Positions 33,974-42,775 are shown, counted from the stretch's first letter. The stretch is DNA of 52,511 bases from an uncultured Lachnospiraceae bacterium (GCA_902761585.1 CACWKX010000002.1:1-52511); one strand, 5' to 3'. Numbers and translations are program-made. The notes: generated by a model from the letters alone, not told the origin.

Positions 33974-34750
33974 ATGGAAATCAGTTCACAGCTCCCCATC
34001 GGTTTTTTTGACTCCGGGCTGGGCGGGCTGAGTGTCCTGAGGGAAGCCGTCCGGCTGATGCCTCAGGAAGATTATATCTATTTCGGGGATTCCAGAAATG
34101 CGCCGTACGGGACAAAGACGCTGGAACAGATCCGGCGGCTGTCTCTCACCCATGCGGAAATGCTCTACCGAAGCGGCATCAAGGCGCTTGTCGTCGCCTG
34201 CAATACCGCCACAAGCGCAGCCATTTCCATTCTGAGGGAGGTCTATACCGACATCCCTGTCATCGGCATCGAGCCGGCCTTGAAGCCCGCTGTCTCGATT
34301 GGCGAGCATCCGCGCGTCATCGTGATGGCGACACCCCTCACAGTCAGGGGGCAGAAGCTTCACGAGCTGCTTGGGCGCTACGCAAAAAGCGCGGAAGTCA
34401 CCGCGCTTGGATGTCCCGGCCTGATGGAATTTGTGGAAGACGGCAATCTGGACGGGCCTGAGGTCAAGGCATATCTCCGCACGCTCCTGCTTCCGCACAT
34501 GGAAAAGCCCGTCGGCGCCATCGTGCTCGGATGCACGCATTATCCGTTTCTGAAGAGAACCATCCAGGAAATTGCAGGACCCGGGATCCGGATTCTGGAT
34601 GGAGGTGAGGGAACCGCCCGTCAGCTTGAAAGACGGCTAAAAGAGGAAAATCTTCTGAAAGCACCAGGAAAAACAGGACAGATCGAATACAGGGAAAGCC
34701 TCCCGGAGAAGCTGCCCCTCTGCAGCCGCCTGATGTCACTGCCATGGTGA
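33974..34750 (+). CDS. murI: Glutamate racemase
   Basis: Converts L-glutamate to D-glutamate for peptidoglycan. The 258-residue protein has the two catalytic cysteines in VACNTATSAA and VLGCTHYPFLK, plus the N-terminal GFFDSGLGGLSVL and FGDSRNAPYG motifs. The start at 33974 has AGGAGAATGCT upstream. It is the last gene of the yigZ operon. No strong terminator is visible before the convergent carD gene. Confidence 0.96.
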   Translation: MEISSQLPIGFFDSGLGGLSVLREAVRLMPQEDYIYFGDSRNAPYGTKTLEQIRRLSLTHAEMLYRSGIKALVVACNTATSAAISILREVYTDIPVIGIEPALKPAVSIGEHPRVIVMATPLTVRGQKLHELLGRYAKSAEVTALGCPGLMEFVEDGNLDGPEVKAYLRTLLLPHMEKPVGAIVLGCTHYPFLKRTIQEIAGPGIRILDGGEGTARQLERRLKEENLLKAPGKTGQIEYRESLPEKLPLCSRLMSLPW

Positions 34751-34878
34751 CGCTTCCTGCCGGTTAACGCCGCTTCCCTGGAATCGTTTCGCGGATTGCC
34801 CGCTCCTGCCCCGGTCAGTGACTTTTTGGCTTCCGGTATTCCTTCGAATAGATCTGAAGCACCGGCCATGCCTTTTTC

Positions 34879-35379
34879 TTACATGAAGGCATCCTTCAGG
34901 ATTTTTTTGATTTCGTCTGCTCCGATCCCGAGCACAACCGAGAACTCTTCCGTGAGCTTCTCAGTTGCCGCCTTGAAGTACCGGTCGTCTGTCGCTGTCA
35001 CTTTCTTGCCCTTTGCAATCCGCGAGCGGATACGGCAGTTCAGTGTCTTCACCAGGCAGATCCACTGCTTGCAGTCCCCGGAGTGCAGCGCCTTCTGATA
35101 GGAGAGTTCCTGCTGTCTTGCGCTCTGGTCGGGAAGCGTCTCCATCTCCGGAATATCCGCCAGAAGCTGTCTCGTTTCCTCCGGAGAGATCAGATCCCGC
35201 ATGATGACCTTCTGATTGTCCACCGGTGTCGTGATGGTGCAGGACTTGTCGTGGAGCGGACGCAGAATATAGCACTCCTTCTTGCCCGCTCCGGGCTGCG
35301 CCGACTCAATCTCCCGCGTGCCAACCACTTCGCAAACTCCACTGTTGCCATAAGATATATATTGTCCGATGCTATACAC
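34879..35379 (-). CDS. CarD-family RNA polymerase-binding regulator
   Basis: A 166-residue protein with an N-terminal Tudor-like RNA polymerase interaction domain (YSIGQYISYGNSGVCEVVG) and a C-terminal helical DNA-contact domain (LVKTLNCRIRSRIAKGKKVTATDDRYFKAATEKL). CarD proteins stabilise open promoter complexes. The start is a GTG at 35379 with AAAGGAG 7 bp upstream; the TTG at 35397 would place the ribosome site inside the gene. A TTACAG-17-TATAAT promoter lies about 100 bp upstream. Confidence 0.88.
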   Translation of the reverse strand: MYSIGQYISYGNSGVCEVVGTREIESAQPGAGKKECYILRPLHDKSCTITTPVDNQKVIMRDLISPEETRQLLADIPEMETLPDQSARQQELSYQKALHSGDCKQWICLVKTLNCRIRSRIAKGKKVTATDDRYFKAATEKLTEEFSVVLGIGADEIKKILKDAFM

Positions 35380-35475
35380 GTCCACTCTCCTTTCCAAGCA
35401 GGCGGTTTTCCTGATATAAACCCGTCCCTGCTTCTCTCATTTTTGTAATCAGACTCCAATTTTTCCAACATAATC

Positions 35476-35504
35476 ATTATACCAATTTCTTTGCAATCCT
35501 GTAA
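35476..35504 (-). promoter_or_regulatory. Promoter of the carD-like gene
   Basis: Minus-strand TTACAG (35499-35504), a 17-bp spacer and TATAAT (35476-35481). This leaves a leader of about 90 bases with no obvious stem-loop. Confidence 0.68.
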
Positions 35505-35659
35505 TGTCTCATAATAGACAATCATTTTTTAATTCGTCGAACTTTTTCGTGGATATTGATGTCTCAGGACACCATTTCGTTCCTGCTGGCCCTGGTCATT
35601 GTGGTATACTGGCTTGTAGCTGTCTTAAGACGAAGAGGCAGATAAGGAGGGCATGGAGA

Positions 35660-36358
35660 GTGGCTGAGCTGAAAAAGATCGCTGTCATTCACAGCGATTT
35701 TCAGGAGAAGTTCGGAATCCCGCGCCAGAGCAATCTCATCGATTCGCTCAAGGCGGAGGTCATCTTTGAACCGGGATACCGGGATCCGAATGAGGTGGTC
35801 GGGCTAGAGGGGTACTCTCATCTCTGGCTGATCTGGGAGTTTTCCGAAAATGAAGCTGCAGGCTGGTCTCCGATGGTTTATCCGCCGCGTCTTGGCGGCA
35901 GGACACATGTCGGCGTCTTTGCCACCCGCTCGCCCTTCCGGCCCAATCCGATCGGCCTGTCGTCCGTAAAGCTGGATCAGATTGAGATGCGTGAGGGGGT
36001 TGGTCCTGTTCTTCACATATCCGGAGCGGACCTGCTCGACGGAACGCCGATTCTCGATATCAAGCCCTATATCCGGTACACCGACAGCCATCCGGAGGCT
36101 GTCAGCGGATTCGCAGACCGTGTTAAAGACAAGGAACTGAAGGTTATATTCCCTGAGGAATGGCTGAGCGTCCTGCCGGAAGGCAAGCGGCGCCCTGCGG
36201 TTGAAATTCTGAAGCAGGATCCCCGGCCGGCTTACCAGAACGATCCCGCCCGCCGGTACGGCGTCGCCTTTGCCGGCTATGATATCCGTTTCCACGTAGA
36301 TGGGGATGTCCTGACCGTCTGCGAGGTTGTGCCCTACCATCGCGGCTGCCATGCGTGA
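35660..36358 (+). CDS. trmO: tRNA (N6-threonylcarbamoyladenosine37-N6)-methyltransferase
   Basis: A 232-residue protein of the TrmO/TsaA (UPF0066) family, which methylates t6A37 of tRNA-Thr using SAM. Motifs visible are QSNLIDSLKAEV, GLEGYSHLWLIWEF, GVFATRSPFRPNPIGLSSVKL and LDGTPILDIKPYIRYTDS. The start is a GTG at 35660 with AAGGAGG 9 bp upstream. The reading frame is open further upstream but that part has no family similarity. It is divergent from carD and 30 bp before the LRR gene, so it may lead that operon. Confidence 0.92.
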   Translation: MAELKKIAVIHSDFQEKFGIPRQSNLIDSLKAEVIFEPGYRDPNEVVGLEGYSHLWLIWEFSENEAAGWSPMVYPPRLGGRTHVGVFATRSPFRPNPIGLSSVKLDQIEMREGVGPVLHISGADLLDGTPILDIKPYIRYTDSHPEAVSGFADRVKDKELKVIFPEEWLSVLPEGKRRPAVEILKQDPRPAYQNDPARRYGVAFAGYDIRFHVDGDVLTVCEVVPYHRGCHA

Positions 36359-36388
36359 GGCTGCACAGAATCATGAGGTCTTCAGAAT

Positions 36389-37516
36389 ATGAATCTGAAT
36401 ATGGATGCCATGGATATCATCGATTACATTGACAAATCAACATATGTCATTCTGCTGCGGGTGTATACAGAATCAGACACGATTCAGATCCCGGAGCAGA
36501 TTGATGGAAAGCCCGTGAGGGAGCTGGCTGATCATGCATTTGCAGACGAGCCCTCTGTGCTGTACGCAGAATCTGAGAAGCGCCGGGCTGTACGCTCCGG
36601 TGACTGTTGGACTTTTCAATCAGCCGGTGCCGGGGCATCTGCAGCGTCCACGCATTTCTCCGGCGAGCGCACAGAGCGACCGGATGCTTCTGTGAACGCA
36701 GCCGTTCAGAATTCTGAGCGTCTAAGCACGCTTCCGCCTGCGCTCTGCGGCAGACGACTGAGGGCTGTGGTCCTTCCGGATGCCCTTGCCGCGATTGGCA
36801 ACTATGCCTTCTATGGCTGCGACAATCTGAAGACCGTCTCCTTCCCGGCATCGATCAGGCGGATCGGATCCGGGCTGTTCAATTCCTGCCCTGCCCTCTC
36901 GGTGCTGGTCTTCCGACAAGCCGTTTCAGCCGCTCCACCTGCTACACCTGCTCTGCTGCAGGAGGTGCTGCGGACGGTGAACCATGAAGTGGAGGTCCGG
37001 CTTCAGGATCCCTCCGGTCAGGACGCGGTGCGGCTTCTCTTTCCTGAATACTATGAGGAGCCGAAGGAGAATACGCCCGCCCGCATCATCGAAATCATCT
37101 GGCATGGAACCGGCTACCAGTACCGCCAGTGTTTTCTGCAGCGAAAGCTGCAGTACAGCCAGTATGACAGTCTCCTGCCGGCAGCGGACGCCCAGGAGAT
37201 GCCCCAGACGCTTGTCCGTCTCTGCCTTGACCGGCTGATCACGCCCGCTGAGCTGTCCAGGGTTCATCTTGAAAGCTATGTATCCTGTCTCAGAAAACGG
37301 CCCGATGCGCTCTGGACATTTCTCCTTGCCGACCAGGAGACGGATCTGACCGACTGGCTGCGTGTGCTGGAGCGATCCGGCTACTTCACTGAAGAACGGC
37401 TCGATCAGATGATCGACCAGGCTTCCTCTGCCGGGCGGGCGGATGCCTCCGTCTATCTGATGGATCTGCGCCGCAGAATGTTCCGCCCTTCCTCCGGAAG
37501 CAAGTACGATTTCTGA
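36389..37516 (+). CDS. Leucine-rich-repeat protein, cytosolic, unknown role
   Basis: A 375-residue protein with no signal peptide. The N-terminal strand pair (TIQIPEQIDGKPVRELADHAF) and the central stretch LRAVVLPDALAAIGNYAFYGCDNLKTVSFPASIRRIG are BspA-type (LRR_5) repeats. Between them lies a degenerate insert of about 60 residues rich in Ser, Ala and Glu. The C-terminal 190 residues form a separate helical domain with KYDF at the end. BspA repeats are usually found on surface proteins, so a cytosolic copy in an operon with an ATPase and a VWA protein is unusual. It could act as a substrate or partner recognition subunit; this is inference. Confidence 0.72.
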   Translation: MNLNMDAMDIIDYIDKSTYVILLRVYTESDTIQIPEQIDGKPVRELADHAFADEPSVLYAESEKRRAVRSGDCWTFQSAGAGASAASTHFSGERTERPDASVNAAVQNSERLSTLPPALCGRRLRAVVLPDALAAIGNYAFYGCDNLKTVSFPASIRRIGSGLFNSCPALSVLVFRQAVSAAPPATPALLQEVLRTVNHEVEVRLQDPSGQDAVRLLFPEYYEEPKENTPARIIEIIWHGTGYQYRQCFLQRKLQYSQYDSLLPAADAQEMPQTLVRLCLDRLITPAELSRVHLESYVSCLRKRPDALWTFLLADQETDLTDWLRVLERSGYFTEERLDQMIDQASSAGRADASVYLMDLRRRMFRPSSGSKYDF

Positions 37517-37587
37517 ATGCTACATGCCGGGCAAATGTTACGTATTGGGTGAATGTTACATTACGGATGAATGTTACATGCCAGATG
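37516..37587 (+). repeat. Four-copy 18-bp tandem repeat between LRR and VWA genes
   Basis: Units start at 37516, 37534, 37552 and 37570: AATGCTACATGCCGGGCA, AATGTTACGTATTGGGTG, AATGTTACATTACGGATG and AATGTTACATGCCAGATG. The array begins on the last base of the LRR stop codon and ends 76 bp before the next start codon. It is not coding in the operon direction. Confidence 0.85.
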
Positions 37588-37663
37588 GAATCCGGACAGG
37601 AAATGGACATGGGTCCGGCAGCAGGCCCGGCCTTTGAATGACACATGCGGAAAGGAAAATCGT

Positions 37664-39040
37664 ATGACAACCGCTGAGGATCTCGCAAACCGGTTTGTCA
37701 AGGTCTCGCAGGAGATTCTGACAGGCAGCCGCAATGAGCTGTACTTTGACATGCATTACCTCGGGCTGGCGCTGTCAAGTCTTTCATTTGTCGTATCGAC
37801 GGATATCGAATCCTTTGGAACAGACGGTCGTTCGCTCGTTGTGCACCCGAAGGCACTTGCGGACCTCTTCGAGAAAAATCGCCGGCTTGTCAACCGCGTC
37901 TATCTGCATGAGGTCTACCACTGTCTGTTTCGACACATCTTCAAGCCGGTCAGACGCAGCAAGACGCTGTGGATGCTTGCCTGCGATATGGCTGTTGAAT
38001 TTCTCATCGACGACGGTCATTTCCGGTCGACCCGGATCGCCCACAGTCAGTACAGAAGCCGCCTCAGATCCGAGCTTGCAAAGCACACCCCTGTTCTGAA
38101 TGCCGAGAGCATCTACCGCCAGCTGGTTCTGATGGCGCCAGACCGCGAAGAGGCTGCCCGCATGAAGGCTGAATTCTCCGTCGATGACCACAGCCTCTGG
38201 CCTTCGCTGAATCCGGAGAATCCGAACAGCCCGCTTCCGCCCGCTGCATTGAAGCTCCAGAACAAATGGAATGATATCTCAAAGAAGACGCAGACGCAGA
38301 TGGAATCCTTCTCCACAGAGATGTCCCAGAAAGACAGCGATTTCCTCGAGCAGACAAAAGTGGAGAACAGGAGAAAATATGACTACCGCTCCTTTCTCCG
38401 GAAGTTTGCGGCGCTGCGCGAGGAAATGCACGTCGATCCGGATACCTTCGATTATGTCCTGTACACCTTCGGGCTGAGTCATTACGGAAACATGCCATTG
38501 ATCGAGCCTCAGGAATTCAGGGAAGTGAAGAAGATTGATGAGTTCGTGATTGTCATCGACGTATCGATGTCTGTCACGGGAGAGCTTGTGCACGCTTTTC
38601 TGGAACAGACCTACAGCATTCTGAGCGAGTCCGAAAGCTATCTTCATAAAGTCAACATCCGGATTCTGCAGTGTGACGAGAAGGTGCTGTCGGATGAGAA
38701 AATCACCTCTCAGAAAGACTTGAAAACATATATGGAACATTTTGAACTGAAAGGACAGGGCGGCACCGACTTTCGGCCCGCCTTCGACTATGTGGCAGAC
38801 CTGATCCGGAAAAATGAATTCCGGAATCTCCGCGGACTGCTGTACTTTACGGACGGCAAGGGTATCTTCCCCAAAAAGAAGCCGCCCTATGAGACAGCCT
38901 TCATTTTCTGCGAGGAAAGCGCGGATGACCGTCAGGTTCCGCCCTGGGCGATGAAGCTGATCCTCCCGAGGGAGGACATTGAGCAGGAAAAAAACGACGT
39001 TCTGGATTCGGCCTTCGTATGGCCAGAGAACCAGCTGTGA
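37664..39040 (+). CDS. Putative metallopeptidase with C-terminal VWA-like domain (DUF2201 type)
   Basis: A 458-residue protein. The N-terminal part has a zincin-type HExxH motif (HEVYH, residues 82-86), followed by ACDMAVEFLIDD, as in the DUF2201 putative metallopeptidase domain. The C-terminal part is VWA-like with a MIDAS-type DVSMS at 299-303, a later GGTDFRPAFDYV (metal-contact Thr/Asp) and a strand TDGKG. VWA proteins of this kind usually work with a MoxR AAA+ ATPase, and one follows directly. The start at 37664 has AAAGGAAAA upstream. Its target is unknown. Confidence 0.86.
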   Translation: MTTAEDLANRFVKVSQEILTGSRNELYFDMHYLGLALSSLSFVVSTDIESFGTDGRSLVVHPKALADLFEKNRRLVNRVYLHEVYHCLFRHIFKPVRRSKTLWMLACDMAVEFLIDDGHFRSTRIAHSQYRSRLRSELAKHTPVLNAESIYRQLVLMAPDREEAARMKAEFSVDDHSLWPSLNPENPNSPLPPAALKLQNKWNDISKKTQTQMESFSTEMSQKDSDFLEQTKVENRRKYDYRSFLRKFAALREEMHVDPDTFDYVLYTFGLSHYGNMPLIEPQEFREVKKIDEFVIVIDVSMSVTGELVHAFLEQTYSILSESESYLHKVNIRILQCDEKVLSDEKITSQKDLKTYMEHFELKGQGGTDFRPAFDYVADLIRKNEFRNLRGLLYFTDGKGIFPKKKPPYETAFIFCEESADDRQVPPWAMKLILPREDIEQEKNDVLDSAFVWPENQL

Positions 39041-39056
39041 AGGCCGCAACCGGTCA

Positions 39057-39094
39057 CCATGTGAACCTCACCGCCTGAGCCATCGTTCACATGG
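39057..39094. other. Stem-loop between the VWA and AAA+ genes
   Basis: CCATGTGAAC (39057-39066) pairs perfectly with GTTCACATGG (39085-39094). There is no T-run. It lies 16 bp past the VWA stop codon and 50 bp before the leader ORF. Confidence 0.75.
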
Positions 39095-39144
39095 AGTTTG
39101 CACCACCCTTTTGAATCAGTCACACAAGAAGTCTCGAAAGGAGG

Positions 39145-39207
39145 ATGGACAGAATTTCCGCCTGGGATCGGCAGAGATCAGGCAGGGATGGTGTCCTGTT
39201 GAGATGA
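39145..39207 (+). CDS. Possible 20-residue leader peptide coupled to the AAA+ gene
   Basis: The reading frame MDRISAWDRQRSGRDGVLLR has a strong AAAGGAGG site directly before its ATG. Its TGA stop overlaps the AAA+ start codon as ATGA. The AAA+ start itself has no good ribosome site, so its translation probably depends on ribosomes finishing this peptide. Whether the peptide has its own role is unknown. Confidence 0.5.
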   Translation: MDRISAWDRQRSGRDGVLLR

Positions 39208-40844
39208 ATATTCAGAGAGCAAAACAGGAAATCAAGGACACAATCGAAGCATACCTCGACAAGGATGAATATGGAGCTTACCGGATTCCGGAGATCCGGC
39301 AGCGACCGGTGCTCCTGATGGGGCCTCCGGGCGTCGGCAAGACGCAGATCATGGAGCAGATCGCATCCGAGTGCGACATCGGCCTGGTGGCCTACACGAT
39401 CACCCATCACACCCGCCAGAGCGCCATCGGTCTTCCCTATATCGAGAAGAAAACGTACGGCGGAAATGAAGTATCCGTCACCCAGTATACGATGAGTGAG
39501 ATCATTGCCTCCGTGTATGACCGCATGGAAGTTTCCGGAAAATCAGAGGGAATACTGTTCATCGATGAGATCAACTGCGTATCCGAGACACTTGCCCCGA
39601 CGATGCTGCAGTTTCTTCAGTGCAAGACCTTCGGAAACCAGAAGGTTCCGAAGGGCTGGATCATTGTTGCCGCCGGAAATCCGCCGGAGTACAACAAATC
39701 TGTCCGCGATTTCGATGTTGTGACGCTGGACCGTGTGAAGGTGATCGATGTGGAGGCCGATTATCCGGTCTGGCGGAAGTACGCAGACCAGGCCGGCATT
39801 CATGGGGCGGTCATTTCCTACCTGAATATTCACAGAGACAACTTCTACCGCTGCGAGACAACGGTGGACGGCATGCGCTTTGTCACGGCGCGCGGATGGG
39901 AAGATCTTTCAGAGATGCTTTATGCCTACGAACGGCTTGGAAAGACGATGGACGAGGATGTGGTCGGCCAGTATCTCCAGTACCCGTCGATCGCGAAGGA
40001 TTTTGCGAATTATCTGGAGCTTTACAACCGCTATCAGAAGGATTACCAGGTCGACGAGATCCTGTCCGGTGTCATCCGCCCCGGGACACTCAGCAAACTC
40101 CGGTATGCCGCATTTGACGAGCGGGTGGAAATCGTCTCGCTGCTGCTCTCCCGCCTGTCGGCCGACTTCAAGAACTGGTGGGAAACAGACCGGTATGTGG
40201 GACACCTGTATGCGATTCTGAAGGAATTCCAGAGACGATCCCTGCCGTCTGCTGCAGACAGAACAGCTCCGACTGACACGTCCTCAGCCTCCCAAGCCCA
40301 CACAACTCTGGCTGACAAGGCATCCGCTTTCTCAGCGGATACAGCCCCCTCTGTCAGTGAAAACGAAGCATCCTGTACTTACATCCTGGAATCGATCGTA
40401 AACGATCTGAAACTGCAGGTTCACAGCAGGCTGGATGCCGGACAGAGCGAGAAGGCTCTGACAGCAGAGTACCGCCCTGTTTTTCAGGCCTGTGACCGGT
40501 ATGTCCTGCTGCTGTCCGAAAGAATACCGGAAAACTCCGGGGCGGCCTTCGATCTGCTCCGGGAATCGTTCATGAAAGACCGTGAACGTCTGGATGCCGC
40601 TGCTGAAAGGACCTCTGCCCGCCTGGAGTATGCCTTTGACTTTATGGAAGCCGCCTTCGGCGAAAGCCAGGAGATGGTCTACTTTATCACCGAGCTGTCT
40701 GTAAGCCTGTATGCCATGGACTTCCTGAAAGAACATGAAAGCCCCAGGTATTACCGGTACAACAAGTCGCTGCTGTTTGATGATGCCCAGACAGGCATCC
40801 GCAGGCAGCTCGATGACATCCGCTCCGAGATGCGCGGCGAGTAA
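39204..40844 (+). CDS. MoxR-type AAA+ ATPase with extra C-terminal helical region
   Basis: A 546-residue protein. Walker A is GPPGVGKT (40-47), Walker B is ILFIDE (117-122) and sensor 1 is AAGNPPEYN near 157-164. This is the MoxR pattern of AAA+ ATPases that act as chaperone-like partners of VWA proteins. Residues about 345-390 are a low-complexity Ala/Ser/Thr linker, and the rest is a helical domain not seen in minimal MoxR proteins. The start is the ATG at 39204, chosen because the AAA+ fold begins here and the upstream in-frame sequence overlaps the VWA gene. It is the last gene of the operon. Confidence 0.88.
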   Translation: MNIQRAKQEIKDTIEAYLDKDEYGAYRIPEIRQRPVLLMGPPGVGKTQIMEQIASECDIGLVAYTITHHTRQSAIGLPYIEKKTYGGNEVSVTQYTMSEIIASVYDRMEVSGKSEGILFIDEINCVSETLAPTMLQFLQCKTFGNQKVPKGWIIVAAGNPPEYNKSVRDFDVVTLDRVKVIDVEADYPVWRKYADQAGIHGAVISYLNIHRDNFYRCETTVDGMRFVTARGWEDLSEMLYAYERLGKTMDEDVVGQYLQYPSIAKDFANYLELYNRYQKDYQVDEILSGVIRPGTLSKLRYAAFDERVEIVSLLLSRLSADFKNWWETDRYVGHLYAILKEFQRRSLPSAADRTAPTDTSSASQAHTTLADKASAFSADTAPSVSENEASCTYILESIVNDLKLQVHSRLDAGQSEKALTAEYRPVFQACDRYVLLLSERIPENSGAAFDLLRESFMKDRERLDAAAERTSARLEYAFDFMEAAFGESQEMVYFITELSVSLYAMDFLKEHESPRYYRYNKSLLFDDAQTGIRRQLDDIRSEMRGE

Positions 40845-40849
40845 GCTCT

Positions 40850-40953
40850 CTGCTGCCGAACCACAAAAGGCAGTCCCGGCTGCAGGACCACAGGCGCACG
40901 GCTGTACGGCAGTTCTGCTGCCGAACCACAAAAGGCAGTCCGGCTGCAGGACC
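40850..40953. repeat. 39-bp direct repeat pair downstream of the AAA+ gene
   Basis: CTGCTGCCGAACCACAAAAG and what follows through GGCTGCAGGACC occurs at 40850-40889 and again at 40915-40953, with one base fewer in the second copy. It lies between the convergent AAA+ and asrC genes and may take part in ending both transcripts. Confidence 0.85.
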
Positions 40954-40982
40954 GCGAATCAGCATTCAGACTGCCGGATCAC

Positions 40983-41969
40983 TCAGCCGCCGTACTGGTC
41001 GTAGTGCTTTCCGCCCCAGTAGACGCGCTGGGCGACTTCCGCCTTCTCGTTCAGAGTAACATCCTTGAAAATGTACTCCTTGAACTTCTCAAAACCCGTC
41101 CGGTCCACGATGTAGCCGATGTGCTCCTTGTGCTCCACCGCATTCGGGTCAATGTACTCCTCGATGTAGGCGTAGGTGTTCGCGGCGATCTTCAGAATGC
41201 TCTCCTCATCACACCACTTGATGAAATCCTCCGCCAGACGCGGGTTCTTCTTTCCGGTCCGTCCGAGAATTACCAGACGGAAATAATGCTCCTTGCTTCT
41301 GGTCCATGCGCGTGTCGGACAGTACGTCACACAGACACCGCAGCCGATACACTTGGCCGTATCACGGACAACCTTTCCGTTTTTCAGGGAAAGCGCTCCG
41401 ACTGAACGCCGCCTGCAGTATTTGATGCACTGCTCGCAGGCTACACAGCGGTCCGGGTTGTACTGCGGCTCGGTCATGCCGATCACCCCGAAGTCCGCCA
41501 GCCGGACCTTCGCACAGTCATTCGAGCAGCCGGTAAACGCAACCTTCACATGACGGTCATTCGGGTAGATGGTCTTCTCCATCTTCTGCGCAAAGGCGGT
41601 CGTGTCATAGCAGCCGAACGGGCACAGCCGCGCTCCCGGACAGGCAATGACGTTCCGGGTTCCCGAAGCAGGATACCCCTTGCCTTCCTCCGTCTGATTG
41701 ATGCGGAGCGAGTCGATGATAAGCTGAACCTCCGCATTGACCTTGTCGACATCCTCCAGCCGGATCCCCGGAATCTCGATCCCCTGGCGGTTTGTGATGT
41801 CAATGACACCATTTCCATACTTTTCGGCGATCTCCACGACGCGTCCCAAGGACTTGCTGTCAATCACGCCGCCCGGAATCCGGATCCGGGAAGCCGTTTC
41901 ACCGCGGACCTTGGAATAGCGGAAGGCATTTTTCTTCAGTTTTGCGACATTGATATCTAAATTTCCCAT
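40983..41969 (-). CDS. asrC: Anaerobic sulfite reductase subunit C
   Basis: The catalytic subunit that reduces sulfite to sulfide at a siroheme-[4Fe-4S] centre. It has the siroheme-cluster cysteines in ACPGARLCPFGCYDT and FTGCSNDCAK, and two further ferredoxin-type clusters (DRCVACEQCIKYCRR and KCIGCGVCVTYCP). It is 328 residues from the ATG at 41969, where GGAG lies just upstream. It is the last gene of the operon, read after asrA and asrB. Confidence 0.95.
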   Translation of the reverse strand: MGNLDINVAKLKKNAFRYSKVRGETASRIRIPGGVIDSKSLGRVVEIAEKYGNGVIDITNRQGIEIPGIRLEDVDKVNAEVQLIIDSLRINQTEEGKGYPASGTRNVIACPGARLCPFGCYDTTAFAQKMEKTIYPNDRHVKVAFTGCSNDCAKVRLADFGVIGMTEPQYNPDRCVACEQCIKYCRRRSVGALSLKNGKVVRDTAKCIGCGVCVTYCPTRAWTRSKEHYFRLVILGRTGKKNPRLAEDFIKWCDEESILKIAANTYAYIEEYIDPNAVEHKEHIGYIVDRTGFEKFKEYIFKDVTLNEKAEVAQRVYWGGKHYDQYGG

Positions 41970-41986
41970 ATATGCTCCAATCTGGA

Positions 41987-42775
41987 TCAATCCATCATCG
42001 TTCTGGCATCGACATAGTTAAACACAGGGCCATCCAGACAGATATACGTGTCATTGACCCGGCAGTGCCCGCACTTTCCCAGGCCGCAGCACATCTTGCG
42101 CTCGTAGGATACCGTGATGTTCTCGTCCGCAAACCCCTTCTTCTTCAGCTCGATGATCGTGAACTTCATCATTGGCGGCGGTCCGACTACGATCGCCTTT
42201 GCCGAAGCCGGATCTCTCAGCGGAAGATCCGCGATATACTTCGTGACCAGGCCGACATTTCCTGCATATCCCTCCGGGGCACCGTCCACCGTCAGAATCA
42301 GGTTCAGCCTCTTCTCCCACGCCTCAAGGTCGTCCCGAAACAGCATGTCCGAGGGGCTCCTGAAACCGGTGATGGCGTATTTGTCCTTTGCATTGTCCAT
42401 CTCGGACAGGGCGGAAATGACGCCGCGCACAGGCGACACACCGGTTCCGCCGGCGACCACAACCGTCTCCCCATCCCGGTAGAGCTCAACGTCGAATCCA
42501 TTTCCATAGGGGCCGCGGAGCAGCAGAGACTGACCGGCGTAGGTTTCGAACACCTCATTCGTCACCCTGCCGACCCTGCGGATTGTCAGATCCACAAAGC
42601 CGGGGCCGATGCCGGATACGGAGATCGGAGCTTCGCCGTACCTGGGAACGGAAACCTCGAAGAACTGGCCCGGCTTCACTTCGCCGGTGTATGCCATGCG
42701 GAAGGTGTATTCCTTCTGCGTATGACGGATGACCTCCAGAATTTCAGAAGGAAACGGAATATACGGATTGTTCAT
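41987..42775 (-). CDS. asrB: Anaerobic sulfite reductase subunit B
   Basis: A 262-residue FAD/NAD(P)-binding subunit that brings electrons from NADH. It has an N-terminal FAD-binding barrel, the nucleotide-binding segment VVVAGGTGVSPVRG and a C-terminal 2Fe-2S cysteine motif CCGLGKCGHCRVNDTYIC. The start is the ATG at 42775 with GGAGG upstream, 1 bp after the asrA stop codon. The gene is tightly packed between asrA and asrC. Confidence 0.94.
   Translation of the reverse strand: MNNPYIPFPSEILEVIRHTQKEYTFRMAYTGEVKPGQFFEVSVPRYGEAPISVSGIGPGFVDLTIRRVGRVTNEVFETYAGQSLLLRGPYGNGFDVELYRDGETVVVAGGTGVSPVRGVISALSEMDNAKDKYAITGFRSPSDMLFRDDLEAWEKRLNLILTVDGAPEGYAGNVGLVTKYIADLPLRDPASAKAIVVGPPPMMKFTIIELKKKGFADENITVSYERKMCCGLGKCGHCRVNDTYICLDGPVFNYVDARTMMD

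Noticed and set aside
35504..35659. N-terminal extension of trmO
   Set aside because: The extension has no family similarity, and a strong AAGGAGG sits before the GTG at 35660.
37516..37587. Possible short CRISPR array
   Set aside because: The 18-bp units are directly abutted with no spacers, and no cas genes are nearby.
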